This document shows, in pieces, positions 43,621 through 52,083 of a stretch of DNA of 64,000 bases. This stretch comes from Olsenella sp. oral taxon 807 (GTDB taxonomy: Bacteria > Actinomycetota > Coriobacteriia > Coriobacteriales > Atopobiaceae): assembly GCF_001189515.2 (NCBI RefSeq), contig NZ_CP012069.2:558001-622000 (forward strand), in the 5' to 3' direction. Positions within the stretch are counted from its first letter, which is position 1. Each line of letters begins with the position of its first letter. The position numbers and the translations under genes were made by a program. The notes beneath the pieces are model-generated. The model had not been told where the DNA came from and ran no database searches. It worked only from the letters and a program-made list of their open reading frames with translations.

Positions 43621-43645
43621 GCCGCAGCGGACCTCACGCTGCGGC
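43621..43645. terminator. Hairpin between convergent CPBP and L,D-transpeptidase genes
   Basis: GCCGCAGCG (43621-43629) pairs perfectly with CGCTGCGGC (43637-43645), loop 7 nt. On the plus strand GGCATGATTTT follows, a weak U-tract. Position between convergent ends supports a terminator. Confidence 0.6.
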
Positions 43646-43695
43646 GGCATGATTTTGGGTTCGCGCTTGCCTGTCCATGATGACCTACCCGTCTA

Positions 43696-45300
43696 CTACC
43701 AGTGAATATTAACCTTGTCACCCACATTCACAAGGTCAAAGAGTTCTGCCGCCTTCTCACGTGGGAGGTTGATGCAGCCATGGCTTCCGGCGTAGCTGTA
43801 TATGCTGCCCCCAAAACGGCTGCGCCAGCTCGCGTCATGTAGGCCGTAGGCGTTGCCCAAAAACGGCATCCAGTAGTTCACATGGCTCTTATAGTCCGGT
43901 TTGTTGTCGTGGTTCTCGTCGGCACCGATGAGGGTCTGGTTGGTTGCCTTGTTGAGGATGGAATACTCGCCGGTGGGCGTACCATGCCTCTTGCTGGTGT
44001 TGCCCGAGACAAGGTAGCTGCGCCAGATGACCGTGCCATCACCGCCATAGAAGCGCGCGTACTGTGTCGAGAGGTTGATGTCGATATGGCGCCCACGCTC
44101 GCGCGCCCCCTCTGATTCGGCAGGCCTCTCGCCTGTGATGGCCAAGGGGATCTCAATGGTGTCTGCGGCACAACGATGCAGGTTGTCAGCAATGCTCGAC
44201 GCTACGGACGTGCTGTCGACATCGTAATCGTGGACCTCATCGGAGCTAGCAACCTTATCGCTCAGGCTTTCGCTCGCCCAGTCGTCAATGGCGTCCACAT
44301 CGACGTCAAGTTGCATGTCCTCGCCAACGCTGACCCATCGTGCGATCTGGTCTTTGGAGACGCGCGTTAGCTCCTGCCCTCCTTTGGTCAGGGGAATCTC
44401 AAGCGAGAGAACTCTGTTTGCGGCATCCCGCGCCGCGATGAGATCGGGACTATCGGATGTGAGTTGGGGCTTGACCAGTTGTGCCTCTCCCAGCTCGAGG
44501 CTCTGTCTGAGGCAGAGCGCACTTGTTTTGACGGTATCGATCGCGGATGTCGCATCTATCACACCACCGATGGTGGCGTCCCTGATCACAAAAGTCCCCA
44601 TACCCTCGTCGTACGTGACGTAGGCGTCAGTCGGTTGGGCGGCAGTGGCGTTGACCGTGTCGATGGCTGCCTGCATGGTCGCTTGCAGCCGCGTGTCATC
44701 GAGTGAAACACCCGTACCCGTCTCAATCTGCTTGGGGGAGAGGAGTTCTAGGGGCCAGCGCTTAGGGTCGACCTCGGCTCTGGCGGCTGTGGCTCTTAGG
44801 GTTCCATCTGCCGTGAGCCCCACGTCACCTTCGGCGAGCGTGAGGTCGAGTCCGTTTCCCGTGATGTGGGAGCTCCAAGTCTCCGCGATTCGGTCGATCT
44901 TGGCTGCGAGCTCGTCTTGGCTTAGGTTGGAGGCATCCATGCCGTCGACGGTGGTTCCCGGCACGAAGTGGCTCGAGAAGTAGGCGCATCCCGCTCCATA
45001 GCAGGCAATGAGGAGTGCGAGGATGGTGGCAGCACCGATCGCGACGCGTTTGGCGATGTGACGGTTGGGCTCCTCATCGGGCTTGGCGTGTGTGGCCTTG
45101 GTATCGGATGGGGCATGGGTGGCCGTCTCGTGCGGTTTTGCGGCGTGTGCAGGGGTGGTGGTGCCTTTGGCATGTGACTCAGCCTTAGGCGTGGTCATTC
45201 GCGCGCTGTGCTGCCCTGCGTTACGTAACCGCTCGGTTGTCTGACGCGGCTTTGCGACGAGCGGATGGGGTCGATTAGTGTTGTTCGCATGGGCTGCCAT
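43696..45300 (-). CDS. L,D-transpeptidase with peptidoglycan-binding domain
   Basis: 534 residues. A polar cytoplasmic N-terminus (1-88) precedes one membrane anchor (AIGAATILALLIACYGAGCAYF, given here as positions 90-110). An outer region with PGB_4-like repeats (about 110-400) leads to a YkuD domain (about 405-534) with RHGTPTGEYSI and catalytic SHGCINL (Cys509). It forms 3-3 peptide crosslinks or attaches proteins in peptidoglycan. AGGAG precedes the ATG at 45300. It is divergent from a marR gene with 115 bases between them. Confidence 0.92.
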   Translation of the reverse strand: MAAHANNTNRPHPLVAKPRQTTERLRNAGQHSARMTTPKAESHAKGTTTPAHAAKPHETATHAPSDTKATHAKPDEEPNRHIAKRVAIGAATILALLIACYGAGCAYFSSHFVPGTTVDGMDASNLSQDELAAKIDRIAETWSSHITGNGLDLTLAEGDVGLTADGTLRATAARAEVDPKRWPLELLSPKQIETGTGVSLDDTRLQATMQAAIDTVNATAAQPTDAYVTYDEGMGTFVIRDATIGGVIDATSAIDTVKTSALCLRQSLELGEAQLVKPQLTSDSPDLIAARDAANRVLSLEIPLTKGGQELTRVSKDQIARWVSVGEDMQLDVDVDAIDDWASESLSDKVASSDEVHDYDVDSTSVASSIADNLHRCAADTIEIPLAITGERPAESEGARERGRHIDINLSTQYARFYGGDGTVIWRSYLVSGNTSKRHGTPTGEYSILNKATNQTLIGADENHDNKPDYKSHVNYWMPFLGNAYGLHDASWRSRFGGSIYSYAGSHGCINLPREKAAELFDLVNVGDKVNIHW

Positions 45301-45415
45301 TACGCTTTTTACTCCTGTCTCGCATTAGTATTTGTGGTATAAGGGCTGATGTGCCAACGCAGCGGCGCTTCGTTCAATTAGGTCGGACTGGATCATCGCA
45401 TGGGAGAAGAGACAT

Positions 45416-45853
45416 ATGAGCACTCAATTCGAGAGCTTCGTCGGAATCATATCGCTGGCAAACAAGGAGATCAGTCGCATCAAGGGACAAGAGATGGGAC
45501 GTATGGGCCTCAAAGGCAGCGACACCATGTGTTTATACTACCTCAAAAAGCACCCCGAGGGCATTACTTCCGCTGAACTTGCACGACTGATCGGGGTGGA
45601 CAGAGCAGCTGTTTCGCGCATACTCGCGCACTTGGGGGAGCGCGGCCTCGTGAGGAGCGGGGGGACGAAGGGGTGCAGAGGCTATCGCGTGCCAATCCTT
45701 CTCACTGAGAGGGGCATGCTTGCGATGCGCGAGTCCGATGGCGTCATTGACAGTGTCGTAAATCATGCGATTGAAGGTGTGTCACCCGAAGATCGTGAGG
45801 CTATGTATCGTGCGCTTGATGCCATTGTCGACAACCTAGAGGGCATTGAGTAG
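45416..45853 (+). CDS. MarR-family transcriptional regulator
   Basis: 145 residues with a winged helix: ITSAELARLIGVDRAAVSRI (recognition helix) and RGYRVPILLTERG (wing), flanked by dimerisation helices. MarR proteins respond to small phenolic or oxidant ligands. It is divergent from the L,D-transpeptidase gene, and a near-palindromic TTAGTA-N7-TATAA stretch plus an extended -10 (TGGTATAAG) lie in the shared gap, so it may regulate itself and the transpeptidase. GAGAAGAG precedes the ATG. Confidence 0.87.
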   Translation: MSTQFESFVGIISLANKEISRIKGQEMGRMGLKGSDTMCLYYLKKHPEGITSAELARLIGVDRAAVSRILAHLGERGLVRSGGTKGCRGYRVPILLTERGMLAMRESDGVIDSVVNHAIEGVSPEDREAMYRALDAIVDNLEGIE

Positions 45854-45961
45854 GGAGGGTGGGGATGTGTGCGGGACCGCCGGGGGACTTGCGCCTCATT
45901 GCGCCTAAGGTCGCGCTACACTGGTCCTAGCTGACAACGGCTCTCTCGAAGGAGGATCAGC

Positions 45962-46810
45962 ATGGCACTTAAGATCATCTGCGACTCGGCGGCTGATATC
46001 GGTCAGAGCGAAATGAACGGGGTGTTCGTTGCCCCTATGTCTGTGAGCTTTGGCAACGTCACCTATCAGGATGGTGTTGACCTCACACATGACCGCTTCT
46101 ACGAGATGCTGGTTGAGTCGGACAGCCTGCCCACGACGGGTCAGGTTACGCCGTACGGTTTTACGCAGGTGCTTGAGTCTGCGTTGGGCGAGGGCGATGA
46201 GGCCGTTGTGATGACGGTATCCTCTAAGCTGTCGGGCACCTATCAGAGTGCGTGTGTGGCGGCAGGCGAGTATGGAGATCGTGTCCGTGTCATCGATACG
46301 CTTAATGTGAGTCTTGGCGAGCGCATTCTGGTTGAGCTGGCTAACCACCTGGTGGCTGCGGGTTCTGGCTTGGACGAGGTCGTCACGACAATCGAGGGCA
46401 GCCGGGGTGACGTGCAGATGGTCGCGCTGCTCGACACTCTTGAGTACCTGCGTAAGGGTGGACGTGTATCCGGGCTTGCCGGTGCGCTTGGAGCTATGCT
46501 CTCCATCAAGCCGGTATTAGCCTGCCAAAATGGCGAGATGATCCTCTTGGGAAAGGCGCGCGGATCCAAGAACGGACGTAACCTCCTAAGTGAGCAGATC
46601 GAAGCCGCAGGTGGGGTTGACTTCTCGCTGCCGCTTGCCGTCGGCTATTCCGGCATGAGTTCGGCCCTGCTCGACAAGTACATCCGCGATAGTCGCAGTC
46701 TTTGGGAGGATCATGTGGATGAGTTGCCGACGGTCTCCATTGGGGCGACTATCGGTACGCACGCCGGTCCCAACGGCATAGCGGTGGCGTTCTTCGCGAA
46801 GGGCAAGTAG
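45962..46810 (+). CDS. DegV family fatty acid-binding protein
   Basis: 282 residues. CDSAADI at the N-terminus, LPTTGQVTPYGF, SSKLSGTYQSA and LEYLRKGGRVSG are DegV signatures. DegV (FakB-like) proteins hold a fatty acid for FakA kinase so that exogenous fatty acids enter phospholipid synthesis. No fakA is adjacent. AAGGAGG lies six bases before the ATG. It ends at a repeat-rich gap. Confidence 0.92.
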   Translation: MALKIICDSAADIGQSEMNGVFVAPMSVSFGNVTYQDGVDLTHDRFYEMLVESDSLPTTGQVTPYGFTQVLESALGEGDEAVVMTVSSKLSGTYQSACVAAGEYGDRVRVIDTLNVSLGERILVELANHLVAAGSGLDEVVTTIEGSRGDVQMVALLDTLEYLRKGGRVSGLAGALGAMLSIKPVLACQNGEMILLGKARGSKNGRNLLSEQIEAAGGVDFSLPLAVGYSGMSSALLDKYIRDSRSLWEDHVDELPTVSIGATIGTHAGPNGIAVAFFAKGK

Positions 46811-46867
46811 GCGCTGGCGTGCGGTGGGCTGGTGCGGCCCGCCCGTCGGAACCTTCCGCCAGTCAGG

Positions 46868-46951
46868 CCCGCCAGGTCCCCGTTCGTCAGATCCCCCCGC
46901 CAGCCTGCGCCCGCCAGGTCCCCGTTCGCCAGATCCCCCCGCCAGCCTGCG
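46868..46951. repeat. 42-bp direct repeat ahead of the 125-bp array
   Basis: CCCGCCAGGTCCCCGTTCG begins at 46868 and 46910, each followed by (T/C)CAGATCCCCCCGCCAGCC. The second copy merges into the first 79-bp element. It suggests the element has been extended by local duplication. Confidence 0.8.
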
Positions 46952-47266
46952 GGGCACTAACCCAACGACGTTTGCCCAGTTGGCGAGAAAAAGAAGGTAC
47001 CCGGGAATCTGGCGGGCGGTTCCGGTGGCGTCGGACGGCCGTGGAAGCGGAACCGGTTAGTGCCCGCCAGCCTGCGGGGCACTAACCCAACGGCGTTTGC
47101 CCAGTTGGCGAGAAAAAGAAGGTACCCGGGAATCTGGCGGGCGGTTCCGGTGGCGTCGGACGGCCGTGGAAGCGGAACCGGTTAGTGCCCGCCAGCCTGC
47201 GGGGCACTAACCCAACGGCGTTTGCCCAGTTGGCGAGAAAAAGAAGGTACCCGGGAATCTGGCGGG
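46938..47266 (+). repeat. Three copies of a 79-bp element, 125-bp period
   Basis: Copies at 46938-47016, 47063-47141 and 47188-47266. Each begins CCCGCCAG and ends CTGGCGGG (perfect 8-bp terminal inverted repeats), and contains CCAAC...GTTGG as an inner hairpin, TTTGCCCAGTTGGCGAG and AAAAAGAAGGTACCCGGGAA. Copies two and three look identical; copy one differs at one base in ACGACG. The 46-bp spacer between them is also conserved. The whole fills the gap between convergent DegV and the orphan gene. Confidence 0.92.
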
Positions 47267-47353
47267 CGGTTCGGTCCGCCGTGGCGGGCGGTTCGGGTGG
47301 CGTCGGGCGGCCAAGAGAGAGGGGGGCGGTTGCAGACCGGTGGCTCATCTGCC

Positions 47354-48472
47354 TCACCTGCTTTTGTGCCGCGCTAACAGTTCCTGCAGCGTTCGTGCTC
47401 TGAGCGCCGTGAGCCGTGGATCCTCAAGAGCCGCTCTCTGCGTGTTGAACCGTCTGCCCACCAGTCGCTCAAGGCGGGCGATGAGTTGTGCCATGAGCAG
47501 ATCGAGGGCATCAATTCCAGAAATGTCCTCGTTGGTCACTACAGGTACCTCAAGTCCAGCAACCAACAGGTCGCGGTCCCGTCGCCGATCGTCCACGTAC
47601 TTCTTACGAACCTGTTGACGCAGCTGCTCGACGACCGCTGCCATGCGTGAACTTCCAGGATCTGCGCCAAGGCCAAGGGTCGCGCGCTCGAGTCCGACGA
47701 GGTTTAGATGGTCACTTCCATCGTAATTAAGAGCGAGAGGCGTGTCGTCAAACACGATGTCGGGTACACGGGACGAGCGAGTCATTGGAAGCCCGCCGCT
47801 CGACTGTATACGTGGATTCAAGGTTACGGGACCGAGTCCATAGCCGCCCTCCCCTGGCGAGAGCATGATCATCGTAGCAAGCACCGCCTCCTGAGGAGAC
47901 CATGCATTGGGGCGAGAGAGGATAGTCGCGCGGGTCGCAAGGCGGGTTGCCCTGCTCTGTGGCAGCTGGAGGAGCTGGAGCAGTAGCACGTCCTTGTTTA
48001 CAAAAGGCTTGATGCTGAAGTTAGCCTGTTCGCCTGCGATGCCAAAAGGTCCCAACGCATAGCTTCCCTCAAGCTCGGTTGCAAGGCTGATGAGTTGTGG
48101 CAGGGAGAGCCTTTCGGTAAGTTGCGTGAGCGTGAGGGCGGCATTACATACATATGTTGCTGGGGCTAGCTCAAGAAAGTACTGACCCTTTGGCCTCGGG
48201 CGAGAAACCCGTCCGCGCAGGATCTGTGTCTTGGGTCTTCCCGCCTTATCGCTGCAAAGCACCGTAAGACCACGCTTCATCCATGCGCCGGGTATCTCTT
48301 GAATGCCGATCGCCTGCATCCGCTTCTTGAGCTCAGCGGATGTCCACGGACGAGAGCGGCCAGTACACGTTGGATGGAACGTCTGGTCCTGTGGCGGCCC
48401 CTGCTTTGGGTGGCTGCGCCTCCAGGCACGAATGAGCGCAAGGGACGTGGTATGTGAGAATGTGATGTCCAT
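47354..48472 (-). CDS. Orphan protein with possible nuclease-like motif
   Basis: 372 residues, not assigned to a family. The N-terminal half is basic and contains ILRGRVSRPRPKGQYFLE. Residues 237-255 read PDIVFDDTPLALNYDGSDH, a pattern like the Asp...Glu/Asn-x-Asp-Gly-x-x-His core of DUF559/Vsr-type endonuclease folds, with Asn in the usual Glu position. The C-terminus is Arg-rich and helical (RRRDRDLL, LIARLERLVGRRF). The ribosome binding site is poor (GAGGT almost touching the ATG). Inverted copies of the 79-bp element lie on both sides. Function unknown; nuclease is only a suggestion. Confidence 0.65.
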   Translation of the reverse strand: MDITFSHTTSLALIRAWRRSHPKQGPPQDQTFHPTCTGRSRPWTSAELKKRMQAIGIQEIPGAWMKRGLTVLCSDKAGRPKTQILRGRVSRPRPKGQYFLELAPATYVCNAALTLTQLTERLSLPQLISLATELEGSYALGPFGIAGEQANFSIKPFVNKDVLLLQLLQLPQSRATRLATRATILSRPNAWSPQEAVLATMIMLSPGEGGYGLGPVTLNPRIQSSGGLPMTRSSRVPDIVFDDTPLALNYDGSDHLNLVGLERATLGLGADPGSSRMAAVVEQLRQQVRKKYVDDRRRDRDLLVAGLEVPVVTNEDISGIDALDLLMAQLIARLERLVGRRFNTQRAALEDPRLTALRARTLQELLARHKSR

Positions 48473-49033
48473 ACCTCATGCTACTTTTTCTGGCATGAAG
48501 AGAGAACCCGCAGCTAGACGCTTGTTTTGTGCAACATTCACGTGGGATGCAAACGGGGTATGTGAAACACCAGGATAGCTGTCGGGCGGGACTATCGTGG
48601 CGCACTACAAGGAGGCGATGTACCAGCGCACCTACAAAACATGATGCTTTGTGATGATATATGAGCACTTGCTGAGTGACAATCGGTAGACGGTATGAGA
48701 TGAGGGGTGAACGGCAGCCTCCCGCCACGGCGACTCGCCCGAACCGCCACGGCGGTCCGAACCGCCGCCCGATGTGGCCCGAACCACCCGCCAGATTCCC
48801 GGGTACCTTCTTTTTCTCGCCAACTGGGCAAACGCCGCTGGGTTAGTGCCCCGCAGGCTGGCGGGCACTAACGCCCCCCACGCCCCCACCCCCCTCTGGG
48901 TGGCCCAATCTCTGCCGTCCGTCCGATTCGAGGAAATTTGCCTCTTGAGGACACCTGCGTTTCATGCGATGCTTGGAAAGGGAAGCTGGCCTCGTTCGGT
49001 TTCCATAGACCAGCTAAGTGAAAGGGTTATGCT
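48473..49033. other. Gap holding an inverted 79-bp element
   Basis: 561 bases between the divergent orphan gene and the iron/phosphonate binding-protein gene. It holds GAACCGCC/CCACGGCGG blocks (48720-48786) matching, in reverse, the sequence at about 47267-47320, then the element at 48787-48865. A nine-codon ORF with a strong AAGGAGG at 48618-48644 may be a gene-start remnant. No RNA gene was recognised. Confidence 0.5.
48787..48865 (-). repeat. Inverted copy of the 79-bp element
   Basis: Read on the minus strand it is the same 79-bp element with both CCCGCCAG/CTGGCGGG ends, differing from the 47-kb copies by one or two bases (AGCGGCG for AACGGCG). It lies in opposite orientation, on the other side of the orphan gene. 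Confidence 0.92.
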
Positions 49034-50191
49034 ATGAGACATATCACGCGTAGGGACTTCCTGGTAGCGACCGCAACCGCTGCCACGGCGATTGGGATGG
49101 CTGGCTGCTCCGGCTCGGGTGGGAAAGGTGGCTCTTCGGGCTCCGGTAGTGGTGAGGATCTATCCCGCGTCGCTTCCCAGGACCTCATCGACGCCGCCAA
49201 GAAGGATGGGGCTTTGGTGGTCTATGGGTCCTGTGAGGAGCAGCACCTTGCCAGATGCTGCGAGCACTTCCAGGAACTCTTTGGTATTAAGACCGACTTC
49301 CAGCGTCTCTCTACTGGCGAGGTCGAGTCCAAGGTCGAGGAGGAGAAAGGGAACCCCTCGGCGGATGTGTGGTTTGGCGGGACGACCGATCCCTACAACG
49401 TGGCCGTCACGAAGGGCATCTTGGAACCTTACCAGGCAAAGAACGCCTCGCACCTCATCTCTGACACGTTTCGCGATCCCGATGGCAACTGGTATGGTAT
49501 CTACAAGGGAATCTTGGGCTTCTTCTACAACAAGGAGGATCTTGAGCGCAAGGGCCTCGAGGCACCCAAGGACTGGCCCGACCTCGTCGACGGGAAGTAC
49601 AAGGGCCTCGTCTGGATGTCAAACTATAACACTGCAGGAACCGCCAAGCTCGTGCTGAACACCGTCATCCAGAAGTACGGTCTGGACAATGGCATCAAGT
49701 ACCTCGTCGATCTCGACAAGAACGTCTCGGTGTACACAAAGTCGGGCTCTGGTCCCTCCAAGAACGTGGGCACCGGCGAGTGCGTCATCGGCATCGGCTT
49801 TCTGCATGACGCCGTCTATCAGATAGTGGACAACGGTTACGGCAACATCGGCCTGGCGATTCCATCCTCGGGAGCGTCCTATGAGGTCGGTGCCACGGCC
49901 ATCTTCAAAGGGGCAAAGCACCAAGACGCAGCTAAGCTGTGGGTTGAGTACGCACTCTCCCCGCAGTGCGTGGATGAGGCTCAGAAGGTCGGTGCCTACC
50001 AGTTCCTCGTCATCGACGACGCTAAGCAGCCCGAGGTCGTGAATGAGTACGGTCTTGACCCCAACAACGTCATGGACTATAACTTCGCAGATGCCAAGGA
50101 GCACACCGAGGAATACGTGAAGGACATCATGGAGGCGCTCGCGAAGTCCGGCTCGAACACGGGCGATACGAGTCGCTTCCAGACCGAGTAG
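49034..50191 (+). CDS. Iron(III)/phosphonate-type ABC substrate-binding lipoprotein
   Basis: 385 residues. The N-terminus has TRRDFLVATA (twin-arginine-like), a hydrophobic segment and lipobox AGC (Cys near 25), then a Ser/Gly linker. The body matches the FutA/FbpA/AfuA and 2-aminoethylphosphonate group (ALVVYGSCEEQH, SADVWFGGTTDPYN, YKGILGFFYNKEDL, GKYKGLVWM). Tyr residues typical for ferric iron binding cannot be confirmed, so iron versus phosphonate is open. It starts an apparent five-gene transport locus; a 169-base gap separates it from the permease. Confidence 0.87.
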   Translation: MRHITRRDFLVATATAATAIGMAGCSGSGGKGGSSGSGSGEDLSRVASQDLIDAAKKDGALVVYGSCEEQHLARCCEHFQELFGIKTDFQRLSTGEVESKVEEEKGNPSADVWFGGTTDPYNVAVTKGILEPYQAKNASHLISDTFRDPDGNWYGIYKGILGFFYNKEDLERKGLEAPKDWPDLVDGKYKGLVWMSNYNTAGTAKLVLNTVIQKYGLDNGIKYLVDLDKNVSVYTKSGSGPSKNVGTGECVIGIGFLHDAVYQIVDNGYGNIGLAIPSSGASYEVGATAIFKGAKHQDAAKLWVEYALSPQCVDEAQKVGAYQFLVIDDAKQPEVVNEYGLDPNNVMDYNFADAKEHTEEYVKDIMEALAKSGSNTGDTSRFQTE

Positions 50192-50360
50192 CCTCACAAC
50201 AGCACGTCGGCTGGGGTTGCGCGTCCGCCTGCCACACGTGCCATGATCGTATATGGCCCAGGCCAGGCGGACGAGCTTCTTCTTGGCCTGGGCGCTTGGG
50301 GTGTGGCGCAAGATCAACACTGAGTGCAACTGAGTCTGAGGGCTCAAGAAGGAGGGGCTC

Positions 50361-52082
50361 GTGGCAAAGAGCCAAGGGGCGCGGCTTGATCGCAGCAAGC
50401 TGCTGGCCGACCCCATACTGGTGGCGACGATCGTGGTTTTGATCGCCTTCCTCACGCTGTTCATCCTCTATCCGCTCGCCATACTCATGGTGGACAGCGT
50501 CGTGGGCGAGCATGGTCCCACGCTCGACGTATTCGCTCGTGTGCTGGCCATGCCGACCTTTGACACGGCTATCACAAACACGCTGTCCTTAGGGCTGTTC
50601 GTGGGCGTGGCCGCCGCCCTCATCGGTCTGCTCTTCGCCTATGTTGAGGAGTACGTGCAGCTCAAGAGTCGCCTCATGAGTGGGCTTTTCAAGCTGGTCT
50701 CCCTGCTTCCGGTGGTCTCGCCGCCCTTCGTGCTGTCACTTTCGGTCATCATGCTCTTTGGCAAGGCAGGCATCATCACCCGTCATATGTTGGGTATCTA
50801 CGACAACAACGTATACGGCTTCTGGGGCATAGCGCTTGTGCAGACGATGACCTTCTTCCCGGTGTGCTACATGATGTTCAAGGGCCTCCTGAAGAACATC
50901 GACCCCTCGCTCGAGGAGGCCGCGCGCGACATGGGTGCGTCGCGCTGGAAGGTGTTCACCTCCGTCACGCTGCCGCTCGTCCTGCCGGGCATTGGCAACG
51001 CCTTCCTCGTGACCTTTATCGAGTCCATCGCCGACTTTGCCAATCCCATGCTCATAGGTGGCTCCTTCGACACGCTGGCGACCTCCATTTACCTGCAGAT
51101 CACCGGCGCCTATGACAAGCAGGGAGCTGCCGCGATGGCCGTGGTGCTCCTTCTCATCACGCTGGCGATGTTTGTCGTCCAAAAGTACGTGCTCGAGGCC
51201 CGCGCGACGGCGACGCTCACGGGCAAGGCGAGTCGTGCGCGCATGCTCATCACCGACAACTCCGTACGCATCCCGCTCTCGGTCCTCTGTGCCGCAGTTG
51301 CGCTGTTCGTCGTGCTCATGTACATATGCGTGCCCTTCGGCGCGCTGTTCAAGACCTGGGGCTACGACTTCACGCTCACGACCAAGTGGTTCCAGCAGAT
51401 GTTCACCATGCACCACGGCTTCCAGGCGTTTCGTGATTCCTTCCTGCTCTCTCTCATTGCCGCACCCATTACGGCGCTGCTCTCCATGGTTATCTCATAC
51501 CTCGTGGTCAAGCGCAGATTCCGTTCCCGCGGCTTCATCGAGGCCGTGTCGATGCTGGCCATGGCGGTTCCCGGAACCGTCTTGGGCGTGGGCTACATCA
51601 GGGGCTTCTCGGGAGGTATCTTCCATACGGGCGTTCTTCAGGGGCTCTACGGTACCGCTGCCATCCTGATCATCGTGTTCATCGTGAGGTCGCTGCCCAC
51701 GGGCACGCGCTCGGGCATATCTGCCCTGCGCCAGATAGACAAGTCCATCGAGGAGTCCGCCTATGACATGGGCGCCAATTCCTTGCAGGTCTTCATGACC
51801 GTCACGCTGCCGCTCATCAAGGACTCGTTCCTCTCTGGCCTCGTGACCTCGTTCGTGCGCTCGATCACCGCTATCTCGGCGATCATCCTGCTTGTGACCC
51901 CACAGTTTTTGCTCATCACGGTACAGATCAACGAGTTCGCCGAGAAGGGCGCCTACGGCGTCGCGTGCGCCTTCGCGACGGTCCTCATCTGCATCACCTA
52001 TGGTGCCGTGGCCCTTATGAACCTTGCCATCAGGCGCTTTGGCACAAGTGCGAGGCTTGAGTCCGCCAACGAGGAGGCATAG
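50361..52082 (+). CDS. ABC permease with two fused membrane modules (FbpB-like)
   Basis: 573 residues with about 12 membrane helices and two EAA loops (EEAARDMGASRWKVF near 187 and EESAYDMGANSLQVF near 465), so one protein forms the whole pore, as in FbpB and some phosphonate permeases. A GTG start with AGGAGGGG just upstream. The downstream ATPase gene starts two bases after its stop. Confidence 0.92.
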   Translation: MAKSQGARLDRSKLLADPILVATIVVLIAFLTLFILYPLAILMVDSVVGEHGPTLDVFARVLAMPTFDTAITNTLSLGLFVGVAAALIGLLFAYVEEYVQLKSRLMSGLFKLVSLLPVVSPPFVLSLSVIMLFGKAGIITRHMLGIYDNNVYGFWGIALVQTMTFFPVCYMMFKGLLKNIDPSLEEAARDMGASRWKVFTSVTLPLVLPGIGNAFLVTFIESIADFANPMLIGGSFDTLATSIYLQITGAYDKQGAAAMAVVLLLITLAMFVVQKYVLEARATATLTGKASRARMLITDNSVRIPLSVLCAAVALFVVLMYICVPFGALFKTWGYDFTLTTKWFQQMFTMHHGFQAFRDSFLLSLIAAPITALLSMVISYLVVKRRFRSRGFIEAVSMLAMAVPGTVLGVGYIRGFSGGIFHTGVLQGLYGTAAILIIVFIVRSLPTGTRSGISALRQIDKSIEESAYDMGANSLQVFMTVTLPLIKDSFLSGLVTSFVRSITAISAIILLVTPQFLLITVQINEFAEKGAYGVACAFATVLICITYGAVALMNLAIRRFGTSARLESANEEA

Positions 52083-52083
52083 C

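Noticed and set aside
46868-48865. Composite insertion sequence formed by the inverted 79-bp elements
   Set aside because: No transposase is encoded between or near the repeats and no target duplication could be identified; it is kept as a repeat finding only.
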